Shown here: positions 23,179 to 32,239 of the stretch, in pieces
How the letters are laid out: every line of letters starts with the position of its first letter
How positions within the stretch are numbered: position 1 is the first letter of the stretch
From: Agathobaculum desmolans ATCC 43058
GTDB lineage: Bacteria > Bacillota > Clostridia > Oscillospirales > Butyricicoccaceae
NCBI RefSeq assembly: GCF_000701665.1
Contig: NZ_JNJN01000004.1
Coordinates: forward strand, 1-64,000
Direction of reading: 5' to 3'
Length of the DNA stretch: 64,000 nt
The notes under the pieces: model-generated
Seen by the model: only the letters and a program-made list of their open reading frames with translations
The model's database searches: none
What the model was told of the DNA's origin: nothing
Made by a program: the position numbers and the translations under genes

Positions 23179-25329
23179 TCACAGTCCTTTCATGGTCAGT
23201 GCGATGCGGTGGCTTTTGGGATCGACCGACAGCACGGAAACCTCGACAATATCGCCGACGGTCACAACCTCGGCGGGATGCTTGATAAAGCGGTCGCAAA
23301 GCTGGGAAATGTGAACCAGACCATCCTGATGCACGCCGATATCAACAAAAGCGCCGAAGTCGGCCACGTTGCGCACGGTGCCTTTGAGCCGCATGCCCGG
23401 CTTGAGATCGTTCAGATCCAGAACATCCGAGCGCAGCATCGGGGGCGGCAGTTCATCGCGCGGGTCGCGGCCGGGCTTGAGCAGCTCAGTGATGATGTCG
23501 CGCAGGGTGGGAATACCCACGCCGCAGCGGGCTGCGGTGTCATCCTCGCCGCGCTGCTGCACACGTGCGGGCAGATCGCGGATGCGGCCCTGTGCGGCGT
23601 CGTCCGCCGTATAGTCGCAAAGGGTGAGCAGTGTATGGGCTGCGACGTAGGCTTCGGGATGCACGGCGGTGCGGTCGAGCAGCTCGGCGCTGTCCGGCAC
23701 GCGAAGAAAACCGGCGCACTGCTCAAAGGCTTTGGGACCTAACCCTTTTACCTTGTGCAGCTGTTTGCGGCTGGTAAATTTCCCATTTTGCTCGCGGTAG
23801 AGGGTGATGTTTTTGGAAACCGCATTGGTAATACCCGCTACACGGCTGAGCAGTGCGGGAGAGGCGGTGTTCAGATCAACGCCGACCGCATTGACGCAGT
23901 CTTCTACGACACCGTTCAGCGTTTCGCTGAGACGGGACTGCGGCATATCATGCTGGTATTGTCCGACCCCGATCGCCTTGGGGTCGATTTTGACCAGCTC
24001 TGCCAACGGATCCTGCAAGCGCCGGGCGATTGAAACGGCAGAACGCAGGGAAACATCAAAGTCTGGAAATTCTGCAGCGCCGAGTTCGGAGGCAGAGTAT
24101 ACCGAAGCGCCGGCTTCGGATACCACCATATAATCGATGCCGCCGCCGTATGACCGGATGAAATCGGCCACGAACTGTTCGCTCTCCTTGGAGGCCGTGC
24201 CGTTGCCGATGGCGATACAGGTGATGCGATGGCGGTCACACAGGCGGCGCAGCGTGCGGCAAGCCTCCTCGGTTTTGCGATGCGGCGGCGTGGGATAGAT
24301 GACGCCGGTTTCGAGCACCTTGCCGGTGGCGTCCACAACGGCAAGCTTACAGCCGGTACGGTAGGCGGGGTCAAAGCCGAGCGTGACACGGCCGCGTACC
24401 GGGGGCTGCATCAGCAGCGGGCGTAGATTGAGTGCAAAGGTGCGGATAGCCTGTTCATTGGCTGCATCAGTCAGCTCGCTGCGCAGCTCGCGTTCGAGTG
24501 AGGGGAAGAGCAGGCGGCGCCAACAGTCTGTGCAGACAGCACGCAGAAAATCTCCGTAAGGATTTTTGGGATGCAGCAGGGTACGGGTGACTGCGGCAAC
24601 AGCCTCGCTTTCATCTGTGTCCAGCGTAACCTTGAGCTTGCCCTCTTTTTCGCCGCGGTTGACGGCAAGCACGCGGTGGCTTTGCAGACGGCGGATCGGC
24701 TCGGCAAAGTCATGGTACATGGTGTAAACGGTGTCGTTTTCGTCCGTACCGGCGGTGCGAAGCACGCCGGTGCGGTGCAGCAGCGCACGCAGGCGGCCGC
24801 GCAGGGCTGCGTCGTCTGACAGGTCTTCCGCAATAATGTCGCCCGCACCGGCAAGTGCGGCTTCGGCGGTTTCCACACCCTTTTCCGGATGAATATAGGG
24901 CTTTGCCAGTGCTTCGAGCACAGGGGAGGTATTGCGTGCCGCAGTGATCGCCGCTGCGAGCGGCTCCAGCCCTTTTTCCCGCGCAATAGATGCACGGGTG
25001 CGCCGTTTGGGGCGATAGGGGCGGTATAGGTCATCCAGTGCGGCAAGCGTTTGCGCCGCTGCGATCGCCGCGGCAAGTTCAGCGGTCAGCTTGCCCTGTG
25101 ATTCAATCGCATGCTGCACTTCCATGCGGCGCTCCTCTAGCCCGCGTAAGTATGCGAGCCGGTCGGCAAGCCGGCGGATGGTCTGGTCATCCATTGTGCC
25201 GTGCATTTCCTTGCGGTAGCGCGCGATAAACGGCACAGTATTGCCATCATCGAGCAGCTTGACCACGTTTTCCACATATTGCTCTTTTTGCCCGAGCTCG
25301 CGGGCAAGGGTTTGTATCATGCTTTCCAT
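23179..25329 (-). CDS. tex: Tex-family RNA-binding transcription accessory protein
   Basis: A 716-residue nucleic-acid-binding protein. It has the Tex N-terminal helical part, a YqgF/RuvC-like domain (LGFDPAYRTGCKLAVVD near residues 320-340), helix-hairpin-helix repeats (LNTASPALLSRVAGI, then HKVKGLGPKAFEQCAG) and a C-terminal S1 domain (GMRLKGTVRNVADFGAFVDIG). Tex associates with ribosomes and RNA polymerase and affects transcription and translation fidelity. The start at 25329 follows GGAGTG six bases upstream. Confidence 0.94.
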   Translation of the reverse strand: MESMIQTLARELGQKEQYVENVVKLLDDGNTVPFIARYRKEMHGTMDDQTIRRLADRLAYLRGLEERRMEVQHAIESQGKLTAELAAAIAAAQTLAALDDLYRPYRPKRRTRASIAREKGLEPLAAAITAARNTSPVLEALAKPYIHPEKGVETAEAALAGAGDIIAEDLSDDAALRGRLRALLHRTGVLRTAGTDENDTVYTMYHDFAEPIRRLQSHRVLAVNRGEKEGKLKVTLDTDESEAVAAVTRTLLHPKNPYGDFLRAVCTDCWRRLLFPSLERELRSELTDAANEQAIRTFALNLRPLLMQPPVRGRVTLGFDPAYRTGCKLAVVDATGKVLETGVIYPTPPHRKTEEACRTLRRLCDRHRITCIAIGNGTASKESEQFVADFIRSYGGGIDYMVVSEAGASVYSASELGAAEFPDFDVSLRSAVSIARRLQDPLAELVKIDPKAIGVGQYQHDMPQSRLSETLNGVVEDCVNAVGVDLNTASPALLSRVAGITNAVSKNITLYREQNGKFTSRKQLHKVKGLGPKAFEQCAGFLRVPDSAELLDRTAVHPEAYVAAHTLLTLCDYTADDAAQGRIRDLPARVQQRGEDDTAARCGVGIPTLRDIITELLKPGRDPRDELPPPMLRSDVLDLNDLKPGMRLKGTVRNVADFGAFVDIGVHQDGLVHISQLCDRFIKHPAEVVTVGDIVEVSVLSVDPKSHRIALTMKGL

Positions 25330-25389
25330 AGGACACTCCTTTACAGCTGAAAGTATTGTATCATATTTTCTGCGCCGGGAAAACAAAAA

Positions 25390-25410
25390 CCGCACGGGGA
25401 AACCGTGCGG
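25390..25410 (-). terminator. Terminator of the azlCD operon
   Basis: Stem CCGCACGG/CCGTGCGG with a five-base loop; on the minus strand it is followed by TTTTTGTTTTCC. Confidence 0.88.
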
Positions 25411-25422
25411 GAAGAATAGCAG

Positions 25423-25752
25423 TTACAGAAATACCGTCTGCACCAGAAACATGTACAGCACAGTGCCTACGCCGATGGAAAGCAGGTTGTTGCGTTTCCA
25501 CACATGCAGCAGCGCGGTTACGGCGATGCACAGCAGTTCGGGCAGCCCGTGCGGAGCGGCTGACCAGCTGACGTTTTTGACGCAGTATACCACCAGCAGG
25601 GCAATCACAGCGGGCGGTAAGGTTTCGCCCAGATAACGGATGATCGGCGGGATGGGCTTTTTGCCGTTGAACAGCAGGAAAGGGGCGAGCCGCGTGGCAA
25701 AGGTGCATATGGCGGCAACGGCGATCATAGCCAGTGTGCGGGTAAAGGTCAT
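25423..25752 (-). CDS. azlD: AzlD-family branched-chain amino-acid exporter subunit
   Basis: A 109-residue membrane protein with about four helices (TLAMIAVAAICTFATRLAPFLLF; LPPAVIALLVVYCV). The ATRLAPFLLF and YLGETLPPAVIALL motifs are typical of AzlD, the small partner of AzlC in export of branched-chain amino acids. Start at 25752 behind GGAGGTGGC; it overlaps azlC by four bases (ATGA), so the two are translated together. Confidence 0.9.
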   Translation of the reverse strand: MTFTRTLAMIAVAAICTFATRLAPFLLFNGKKPIPPIIRYLGETLPPAVIALLVVYCVKNVSWSAAPHGLPELLCIAVTALLHVWKRNNLLSIGVGTVLYMFLVQTVFL

Positions 25753-26438
25753 TTTGCCACCTCCCCGGAAAAACGGCTGCGCAGCGCTGCCAGCATAACG
25801 CAGATGGCGAGCATGGCGGGCAGGATGAAATTGTCCGGACCGAGCAGAAGCAGTGACAGGGCGGCAGCCCCCAGGCCGAGAAAGGCGGGGATGTGGCATT
25901 TTGTACTTTTCCACTGCTCAACAAAAATTACAGTGAACAGGGCAGTCATGGCAAAATCAATGCCGGTCGAATTGAACGGCAGCACACCGCCGATCACCGC
26001 GCCGATCACGGAACCGGCGATCCAATAGCTATGGTCGAGCAGGGCGATCCAGAACCGCATGGCGGCAGGGTCGATGCCGGCAGGCGTTTGCAGCGAGCAC
26101 AAAAGGGAATAGGTTTCGTCTGTCAGGGAGAAGATCATGTACCACTTGCGCCGGCCCATCTGGTGAAAGGTTTCCAGAAAGGATAGTCCGTAAAAAATAT
26201 GGCGGCAGTTGAGCAGCAGGGTCATAACCGCAACGGTGAACAGCGAAGCTTTGGCTGCCAGCAGGGAAACCAGCAGATACTGTCCGGAGCCGGCATAAAT
26301 CGTCAGGCTGGCGAAAAATGCCCACGGCGGCGCAAAACCGGCATCGCGCAGCATCACGCCAAAGGCGAAACCGATGAACAGATAGCCGCACAGCACAGGG
26401 ATGGTGGCGGCAAAAGCGGGACGAAATGCTTTTTTCAT
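25749..26438 (-). CDS. azlC: AzlC-family branched-chain amino-acid exporter subunit
   Basis: A 229-residue membrane protein of the LIV-E class. It has the family motifs PVLCGYLFIGFAFGVMLRDAG, LTIYAGSGQYLLVSLL and NCRHIFYGLSF, which contains the conserved NxRHxxYG. With AzlD it exports branched-chain amino acids or analogues. Start at 26438 after GAGGGTTTCC. First gene of a two-gene operon on the minus strand. Confidence 0.92.
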   Translation of the reverse strand: MKKAFRPAFAATIPVLCGYLFIGFAFGVMLRDAGFAPPWAFFASLTIYAGSGQYLLVSLLAAKASLFTVAVMTLLLNCRHIFYGLSFLETFHQMGRRKWYMIFSLTDETYSLLCSLQTPAGIDPAAMRFWIALLDHSYWIAGSVIGAVIGGVLPFNSTGIDFAMTALFTVIFVEQWKSTKCHIPAFLGLGAAALSLLLLGPDNFILPAMLAICVMLAALRSRFSGEVAK

Positions 26439-26476
26439 GAGGAAACCCTCTTTCAGTATAGAAATGGGCAGTAAAA

Positions 26477-26498
26477 AAGCGCCCCGCAAAGGGCGCTT
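26477..26498 (-). terminator. Terminator of rpmB
   Basis: Stem AAGCGCCC/GGGCGCTT with a six-base loop, followed on the minus strand by TTTTACTG; it separates rpmB from azlC. Confidence 0.85.
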
Positions 26499-26520
26499 GG
26501 CAGTTCAACGTAAGCGCTGA

Positions 26521-26709
26521 TCAGATCGCGCGGGTTACCTTGCCGGAGCGGAGGCACCGAGTACATACGTTGATATGGCGGGGAGTACCGTCGACCAGAG
26601 CCTTCACTCGACGAACGTTCGGCTTCCAGGTTCGGTTGGAACGACGATGAGAGTGAGAGACCTGAATACCAAAGGTCACGCCCTTGCCGCAAATATCGCA
26701 CTTTGCCAT
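26521..26709 (-). CDS. rpmB: 50S ribosomal protein L28
   Basis: A 62-residue ribosomal protein of the large subunit. MAKCDICGKGVTFGIQVSHSH and RRSNRTWKPNVRRV are diagnostic. It has two CxxC pairs (CDIC and CTRC), so it is the zinc-binding C+ form. Start at 26709 follows GGAGGTGCAGG. Its promoter at 26752-26780 is divergent from hprK. Confidence 0.97.
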   Translation of the reverse strand: MAKCDICGKGVTFGIQVSHSHRRSNRTWKPNVRRVKALVDGTPRHINVCTRCLRSGKVTRAI

Positions 26710-26751
26710 TTTCCTGCACCTCCTTCTCTGGTTCATTGCATAGCGGATATT

Positions 26752-26780
26752 ATAATACCATAACAGGGGGTAAAATGCAA
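26752..26780 (-). promoter_or_regulatory. Promoter of rpmB
   Basis: Minus strand: TTGCAT (26780-26775), 17 bases, TATTAT (26757-26752). Confidence 0.65.
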
Positions 26781-26839
26781 GCGGTTTTTTAAGAAAAAGC
26801 AGGATTTTTCAAGTTTTGCCGGTGCTGCGTCGGAAAACA

Positions 26840-26868
26840 TTGAAAAGCGGGCAAAATAGGGGTATAAT
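26840..26868 (+). promoter_or_regulatory. Promoter of the hprK operon
   Basis: TTGAAA (26840-26845), 17 bases, TATAAT (26863-26868). Confidence 0.75.
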
Positions 26869-26911
26869 ACCAATATCAGAATACCTGCCATTGCGGAAGG
26901 GAGCATGTTGT

Positions 26912-27844
26912 ATGCAGTTAAAGGAGTTCGGCGTCAGCTTGGGCGACCTGATCCATGAGTTTAATTTCGAGGTCGTTTACGGGCCGGAAGGGTTTGAAAA
27001 AAACGAGATCACCAAGGATGACGTCAACCGGCCCGGTTTGCAGCTGGCGGGATTTTTCGATTATTTTGATCCCAACCGTATCCAGATCATGGGTAAGGTG
27101 GAATCCAGCTATGTCGAGCGGATGTCGCCCGAGGATCGCTTTGCCAGCTTTGAGCGCTTGTTTTCCACCGGCATCCCTGTGCTGATCATTTCGCGCAATA
27201 TCGAGCTGTTTCCGGAATGCTTGGCCGCGGCACAGCAGTGCGGCGTTCCTATTCTGCGCACCAATGAGTTTACCTCGACCATTATGAGTGCGATTATCGC
27301 CTCGCTCAAGGTCAATCTGGCGCCGCGCGTTACCCTGCACGGCGTGCTGATCGAGATTTACGGCGAAGGCGTGCTGCTGCTTGGCGATTCGGGTGTCGGT
27401 AAATCCGAAACGGCAATTGAGCTGGTCAAGCGCGGACACCGGCTGATCGCAGATGATGCGGTGGAGATCAAGCGTGTGTCGGACAAGACGTTGGTCGGTA
27501 CTGCGCCTGAGGTTATCCGGCACTTTATTGAGCTGCGCGGTATCGGCATTGTGGATGTGCGCCGTATTTTCGGCGTTGGCGCGATCAAGATGACCGAAAA
27601 AGTAGAGCTTGTCATCAACCTCGAACCGTGGGAGGAAGGCAAACAGTACGACCGTCTCGGTCTGGACGGACAAACTACCTCGATTTTGGATATTGCGATC
27701 CCCAGCCTGACGATTCCGGTCAAGCCCGGACGAAATCTCGCGGTTATCATTGAAGTTGCTGCAATGAATGACCGGCAGAAAAAGATGGGCTTCAATGCGG
27801 CGAAGGAACTGCAGGAGCGCATGATTAAACAGTACGGAAATTAA
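26912..27844 (+). CDS. hprK: HPr kinase/phosphorylase
   Basis: A 310-residue bifunctional enzyme that phosphorylates or dephosphorylates Ser46 of HPr, the core switch of carbon catabolite control in Firmicutes. The Walker A GDSGVGKSE begins at residue 158, and the family signature ELRGIGIVDVRRIFGVGAI and the C-terminal VKPGRNLAVIIEVAAMN are present. Start chosen after GCGGAAGGGAGC. It leads an apparent sugar-sensing operon with a PHP hydrolase and a ROK kinase, though a hairpin lies between hprK and the second gene. Confidence 0.96.
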   Translation: MQLKEFGVSLGDLIHEFNFEVVYGPEGFEKNEITKDDVNRPGLQLAGFFDYFDPNRIQIMGKVESSYVERMSPEDRFASFERLFSTGIPVLIISRNIELFPECLAAAQQCGVPILRTNEFTSTIMSAIIASLKVNLAPRVTLHGVLIEIYGEGVLLLGDSGVGKSETAIELVKRGHRLIADDAVEIKRVSDKTLVGTAPEVIRHFIELRGIGIVDVRRIFGVGAIKMTEKVELVINLEPWEEGKQYDRLGLDGQTTSILDIAIPSLTIPVKPGRNLAVIIEVAAMNDRQKKMGFNAAKELQERMIKQYGN

Positions 27845-27885
27845 GAGAAGTGCAGCAGGCGGGACAGGCGCCCCGCTTTGGAGGG

Positions 27886-27908
27886 AAATCGCCGCTTTGC
27901 GGCGATTT
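27886..27908 (+). terminator. Hairpin between hprK and the PHP gene
   Basis: Stem AAATCGCCGC/GCGGCGATTT with a three-base loop, followed by TCTGTTATTTTC. The weak T tract suggests partial termination, giving less of the downstream genes. Confidence 0.65.
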
Positions 27909-27975
27909 TCTGTTATTTTCACCTCCGGCAAAAGGAGGATGCGTGGAACGCATTGGAAGGGGAGCAAAAAAACAT

Positions 27976-28701
27976 ATGCAAATTGCAGCGGATCTGCATA
28001 CACACACCATTGCCAGCACCCATGCCTATTCTACTCTTTATGAGATGGTCTGCGGTGCAAAAAACAAGGGGTTTACGGCGATCGCGATTACTGACCATGG
28101 GCCGGATATGCACGATGGCCCGCATGAATGGCATTTTTCCAATTTGGATATCGTACCGCGTGTGATCGAAGGCGTGACCGTGATCCGGGGGATCGAGTTC
28201 AATATCCGCCCGGGCGGCGCACTTGACAATATCAGCGAAAAAAGCCTGCGGCCGATTGAGTTCGCGCTGGCCTCGTTCCATGAGTGCTGCTTTGCCCCGT
28301 CCACCCGGTCGGCCCATACCGAGGCGCTGGAGGCAGTGCTGCATGATCCGCGTGTAAACGCGCTGGGGCATCCGGGTAATGCGCTGTTTGATTTTGATAA
28401 GGAATATATTATTTCGCGCTGCAATGATTGCGGCAAGCTGGTGGAAATCAACGGCAATTCGTTTGCGATCCGCAAGGGCAGCAGGGAAAACTGCACCGAG
28501 ATCGCCCTGTTGTGCAAACGGTATGAGGTGCCGATCGTAGTGAACAGCGATTCCCATATTGCATACCGGGTGGGGCATGTGGATCAAGCGCTGCGCATGT
28601 TGGAAGAGATCGGCTTTCCGGAGGAACTGGTGGTAAACAGCAGCCGGACAAGGCTGGAAGCGTATTTCCGCGGGCGCGGCCTGCATATTTTCGAAGAATA
28701 A
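27976..28701 (+). CDS. PHP-domain phosphatase (YcdX-like)
   Basis: A 241-residue metal-dependent hydrolase with the PHP signature: DLHTHTIASTHAYST at the N-terminus, ITDHGPDM, GIEFNI, FHECCF, GHPGN and NSDSHIAYRVG. These residues bind a trinuclear metal centre. YcdX-type members hydrolyse phosphoesters of uncertain identity. Start at 27976 after GGAAGGGGAGC; the open frame reaches further upstream into the hairpin and is not used. It is 22 bases ahead of the ROK kinase, so co-transcribed. Confidence 0.88.
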   Translation: MQIAADLHTHTIASTHAYSTLYEMVCGAKNKGFTAIAITDHGPDMHDGPHEWHFSNLDIVPRVIEGVTVIRGIEFNIRPGGALDNISEKSLRPIEFALASFHECCFAPSTRSAHTEALEAVLHDPRVNALGHPGNALFDFDKEYIISRCNDCGKLVEINGNSFAIRKGSRENCTEIALLCKRYEVPIVVNSDSHIAYRVGHVDQALRMLEEIGFPEELVVNSSRTRLEAYFRGRGLHIFEE

Positions 28702-28723
28702 TAAAAAACAGGGAGGAACGGTT

Positions 28724-29644
28724 ATGCGGATAGGCATTGATTTGGGCGGAACATCGGTCAAGGCGGCATTGTGTGAAGAGGACGGGACCCTGCTGGCAAA
28801 GCAGAGCACACCCACCCGCACCGGGGATGCACCGGGGCTGTGCGCGGATATGAAGCTGCTGGCGCTGGCCCTGTGCGGCGAACGCGGGATATCGCCTGAC
28901 CGGATCACAAGCATTGGCATTGGCGTGCCTGGATCATTCGATAAGCAGACGTGCACGCTGAAATTCGGAACGAATCTGGGAATGAACAACGTTTGCTTTG
29001 CAGATGCCTTCCGTCCGGAATTCGCCTGTGCGGTACAGCTGGATAATGATGCGAACTGTGCGGCGCTGGGCGAGGCAACAGCAGGAGCGGCGCGCTCTGC
29101 CCGCAATATGCTGATGGTCACGCTGGGCACCGGCGTGGGCGGCGGTATCATTATCGACGGCAAGCTGTATACCGGGTGCAACGGCATTGCGGGCGAGCTG
29201 GGACATATTGTGATCCGGCAAAACGGCGAGCCTTGCAACTGCGGCCGCAAGGGCTGTCTGGAGGCATATGCTTCGGCGGCTGCGTTTGTCAAGTTTGCAG
29301 AGCGTGCGCTGGCGGACGGACGGGAGAGTGTGCTCAGCCGTGATGCGGGTCATTTGAATGCCAAGATGATCTGCGACGCGGTGGATGCGGGCGATGCGCT
29401 GGCGCGTGAACTGTTTGCGGACTATTGCGAGAACCTGTCCGGCGGTCTGGCGACCTTTATCAACATTTTTCAGCCGGAAACGATCGTGCTTGGCGGTGGT
29501 CTGGCGGGGTATGGTGAAAAGCTGTTGGAGCCGCTGCGCCGGCTGACGTTTCCGCAGACCTTCCGCAGCGACGTGCGCAATACGGAGATCGTATGCGCCT
29601 CACTCGGCAATGATGCCGGTCTGATCGGGGCAGCCATGCTGTAA
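28724..29644 (+). CDS. ROK-family sugar kinase (glucokinase-like)
   Basis: A 306-residue kinase. The phosphate-1 loop is GIDLGGTSVKAAL at residues 3-15, the catalytic Asp lies in LDNDANCAALGEA, and the zinc motif is CNCGRKGCLEAYAS. The adenosine motif is TIVLGGGLAG. ROK kinases phosphorylate glucose or N-acylated amino sugars; proximity to hprK supports glucokinase, giving glucose-6-phosphate, but specificity is inferred. Start after GGGAGGAACG. Confidence 0.88.
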   Translation: MRIGIDLGGTSVKAALCEEDGTLLAKQSTPTRTGDAPGLCADMKLLALALCGERGISPDRITSIGIGVPGSFDKQTCTLKFGTNLGMNNVCFADAFRPEFACAVQLDNDANCAALGEATAGAARSARNMLMVTLGTGVGGGIIIDGKLYTGCNGIAGELGHIVIRQNGEPCNCGRKGCLEAYASAAAFVKFAERALADGRESVLSRDAGHLNAKMICDAVDAGDALARELFADYCENLSGGLATFINIFQPETIVLGGGLAGYGEKLLEPLRRLTFPQTFRSDVRNTEIVCASLGNDAGLIGAAML

Positions 29645-29688
29645 GCGGCTGGCAGTTCACCGGCAAGACAGGGGTGCAAAGAAAGCAA

Positions 29689-29881
29689 ATTAGGATGTTT
29701 GGCACACCATTGAGCCTGTCGGGAAAACAAAGTTTTCCGACAGGCTCAGCGGAGGTGCATGCCCTCAGTTTTGGTGCATTTGCACGGCAAATGCTGTTTC
29801 GGTGCGCTGCCGCGCATGTTGCTGATACTTGCCCACAAAATACTTTGTTGATAAGCGGAATGGTGCGTTTGACGCACCATT
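29689..29881. repeat. Decayed copy of the terminator-associated hairpin element
   Basis: The element proper runs from about 29712 to 29858. It opens with a 35-base hairpin GAGCCTGTCGGGAAAAC plus its complement (29712-29746), and ends with a stretch (ACAAAATACTTTGTTGAT) matching the right end of the 61.7-kb copy. It also shares an internal GCGC-rich stretch with that copy. It is flanked by two versions of one terminator: a degenerate left one (GTTTGGCACACCATT, 29697-29711) and an intact right one (29859-29881), 13 of 15 bases alike on the 3' side. The rest of 29645-30034 holds no gene. Confidence 0.65.
29859..29881 (+). terminator. Terminator of the hprK-PHP-ROK operon
   Basis: Stem AATGGTGCGT/ACGCACCATT with a three-base loop, then TTTGTCG. 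It lies about 215 bases after the gene end because of the hairpin element in between. Confidence 0.85.
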
Positions 29882-30034
29882 TTTGTCGTTAAAACAAAGG
29901 GATAACCTTTGATACAGATTTGTAATATTACAACTGTGTCGCATTTTTGTGTCATACATTGCGGTGGCTGTCAGTTTGTGATAAAATGTGTCCGATATAG
30001 ACAAGAACTGCAGTAAACGACACGGAGGTCCGGC

Positions 30035-31810
30035 ATGCGATTCAAACAATTTTGTGCCTTGTGCGGTGCAGCGATTTATATAATGTCAGCAGGTGCGGCG
30101 GCAGCGGAGGTCACCGTGCGGCAGCCGGTAAGTGTGGCAGCGGAAGCGGCTGGCGAAGCGATGGATCCCGGCTTGCTGTCGGAAGCTCCGCCGGTGGCGC
30201 GTGCGCTCAAGGTCGTACCGTCGGCGCATAAAGTGAAGGTAAACGGCAAGGCTGTGCGCCCGCAGGTGTATAATATTGACGGCAACAATTATTTTAAGCT
30301 GCGTGATGTGGCGTATCTGCTGAACGGTACCACTTCAACCTTCAATGTGGTGTGGGACAGTGCAAAAAACGCAGTGGATCTGCGATCCGGGCAAAAATAT
30401 GTTGCCGAGGGTGATGAGATGACCGTTGCGGCGGCGGCACCGCTTAAGGTGCAGGCCTCTACCGCGCGCGTCCTGCTGGACGGCAGCGGCATTGTGATCA
30501 AGGGCTATAATATTAACGGCAACAACTACTATAAAATTGCGGATGTATCTTCTGCGCTTGGTTTCACGGCGGCGTATGATAAAGCAACTACCACGGTACA
30601 TATCAACACCCCTGCCGCTCCCGATCCGGATCCCGAGCAGGGGGACGGACAAACGCCGGAACCGCCTGCTGAGAATTTTGTGACCGGCGTATACCGGGTG
30701 AAGGTGGACAGCAGTCTGTCGATCCGTTCGGGGCCGGGCAAGGACTATGCGGTGATCGGCAGCCTGCGCAACGGGGAAGAGATCGTGGTGGACGGGATAT
30801 CAGCCGGCTGGGCACATCTCAAGGAACAAGGGGTGGCTTCGCGTTATTGCAGCGCAGATTATTTGATTCGTGTGCGCGACTACGATGCTGATACTCCAAC
30901 GCCTGGACCCGAACCGGCGCCACAGCCGGAGCCTGCGCCGGAGGAGTTTACGCCCGGTGTGTATCAGGTAAAGGCGAGTGACTGGCTGTCGGTTCGTTCC
31001 GGACCGGGGCGGACATATACGCTGGTGGGCCGGCTGCTCGGCGGGGCAGAGGTCGTAGTGGTGGATATCACGGATGGCTGGGCACAGATTTTGAGTGAAG
31101 ATGGCGCACAGAAGCGTTATTGCAGTGCGGATTATCTGACTCGCCTGCGGGATTATGATGCGGATGACGAGACGCCGGAGGATCCGGTCAAGCCGCCCCG
31201 CACCTCGCATCTGGACGGGCGTATGACCGTGATTTTGGATGCGGGTCACGGCGGCAGTGATATCGGTGCGCACAATGAGGATCAGTCGCTGGATGAAAAG
31301 CATGTGAATCTGTTTGTGGCGCAGTATCTGCGTGAATATCTGCAGCAGGCGGGAATGCGGGTCATCATGGTGCGTGAAACCATGGAAGAGGGCAGCTCGC
31401 TGTCCCTGCGCAAAACGGTGATGGAGCGCTATGCGGCATCGGCCGACCTGTTTTTCAGTGTGCACCACAACGCGGCGAATACAGTTGCACGCGGGGCGGA
31501 GGTGCTGGCGCAAATCTCGGATAAAAACGGCGGCCCGACAAAAATACTGGGTGAAGCATTGCTGCGTGAATACGAGAAGCTGGGTGTGCCGATCCGGTCG
31601 GTTGTATTCCGTGCAGGCAGCAGCGGCAGCGATTATTATTACACCAACCGCGCAGCGGCGGCATTGCAGATTCCGGCGCTGACCAGTGAGTTCTGCTTTA
31701 TTGACAACGTGGAGGATCAGCTGTTTATTGACAGCGATGAGGATTTGCAGCGTGAGGCGCGTGCACAGGCGGACGCGATCCGGTATTATTTTACACAGGT
31801 GGATTATTGA
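30035..31810 (+). CDS. N-acetylmuramoyl-L-alanine amidase with stalk and SH3b domains
   Basis: A 591-residue secreted wall hydrolase. A signal peptide ends near residue 24 (AGAAAAE). Two copper-amine-oxidase-N-like stalk repeats follow (VYNIDGNNYFKLRDVAYLLNG near 74-94; GYNINGNNYYKIADVSSALGF near 156-176). Two bacterial SH3 domains (about 220-285 and 310-380) share RVKVDSSLSIRSGPGKDY / QVKASDWLSVRSGPGRTY and are separated by Pro/Asp/Glu linkers. The Amidase_3 domain runs from about 398 to the end, with zinc residues in DAGHGGSDIGA, the conserved Glu in the EKHVN region, SVHHNA and TSEFCFIDN. Probably splits daughter cells or remodels the wall. Confidence 0.93.
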   Translation: MRFKQFCALCGAAIYIMSAGAAAAEVTVRQPVSVAAEAAGEAMDPGLLSEAPPVARALKVVPSAHKVKVNGKAVRPQVYNIDGNNYFKLRDVAYLLNGTTSTFNVVWDSAKNAVDLRSGQKYVAEGDEMTVAAAAPLKVQASTARVLLDGSGIVIKGYNINGNNYYKIADVSSALGFTAAYDKATTTVHINTPAAPDPDPEQGDGQTPEPPAENFVTGVYRVKVDSSLSIRSGPGKDYAVIGSLRNGEEIVVDGISAGWAHLKEQGVASRYCSADYLIRVRDYDADTPTPGPEPAPQPEPAPEEFTPGVYQVKASDWLSVRSGPGRTYTLVGRLLGGAEVVVVDITDGWAQILSEDGAQKRYCSADYLTRLRDYDADDETPEDPVKPPRTSHLDGRMTVILDAGHGGSDIGAHNEDQSLDEKHVNLFVAQYLREYLQQAGMRVIMVRETMEEGSSLSLRKTVMERYAASADLFFSVHHNAANTVARGAEVLAQISDKNGGPTKILGEALLREYEKLGVPIRSVVFRAGSSGSDYYYTNRAAAALQIPALTSEFCFIDNVEDQLFIDSDEDLQREARAQADAIRYYFTQVDY

Positions 31811-31830
31811 TCGAAAAGGAGCTTACAGCA

Positions 31831-32235
31831 ATGACAGAAAGAGCCGAGCAGGCGCAGCGCCTGCACAACATGGGGTACAACTGTGCGCAGGCAGTGACCT
31901 GTGCTTACTGTGATCTGGTCGGACTGGATGCGGAAACCGCTTATAAAATGGCGGAGGGCTTCGGTTTGGGCATGGGTATGATGGAGGTGTGCGGCGCACT
32001 GACCGGCGCGTTCATGCTGCTAGGAATGCAGGACAGCGCCGGGACGGCGCATCCGGGCGCAACCAAAGGACGTACATACAAAACCGTGAAAGGGCTTGCA
32101 GCGGAATTCCGTGAGCAAAACGGTACGATCCTTTGCCGTGAGCTGAAAGGTGTGACCGATGGTACGGTGCGCCGTTCGTGCGCAGGGTGCATTGAGGATG
32201 CCTGCCGGCTGCTGGAGAGCCGATTGGAAAAATAA
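31831..32235 (+). CDS. C_GCAxxG_C_C-family small protein
   Basis: A 134-residue cysteine-containing protein. Cysteine motifs are YNCAQAVTCAYCD, the diagnostic VCGALTGAF and the C-terminal CRELKG...CAGCIEDAC. The spacing suits a redox or metal site; function of this clostridial family is not established. ATG 31831 is chosen because AAAAGGAGC lies eight bases upstream; the frame opens earlier by overlapping the amidase stop. Probably co-transcribed with the amidase. Confidence 0.85.
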   Translation: MTERAEQAQRLHNMGYNCAQAVTCAYCDLVGLDAETAYKMAEGFGLGMGMMEVCGALTGAFMLLGMQDSAGTAHPGATKGRTYKTVKGLAAEFREQNGTILCRELKGVTDGTVRRSCAGCIEDACRLLESRLEK

Positions 32236-32239
32236 AGTG

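Noticed and set aside
29645-30034. Short open frames on both strands after the ROK kinase
   Set aside because: They lie in the decayed hairpin element and lack ribosome sites and family patterns.
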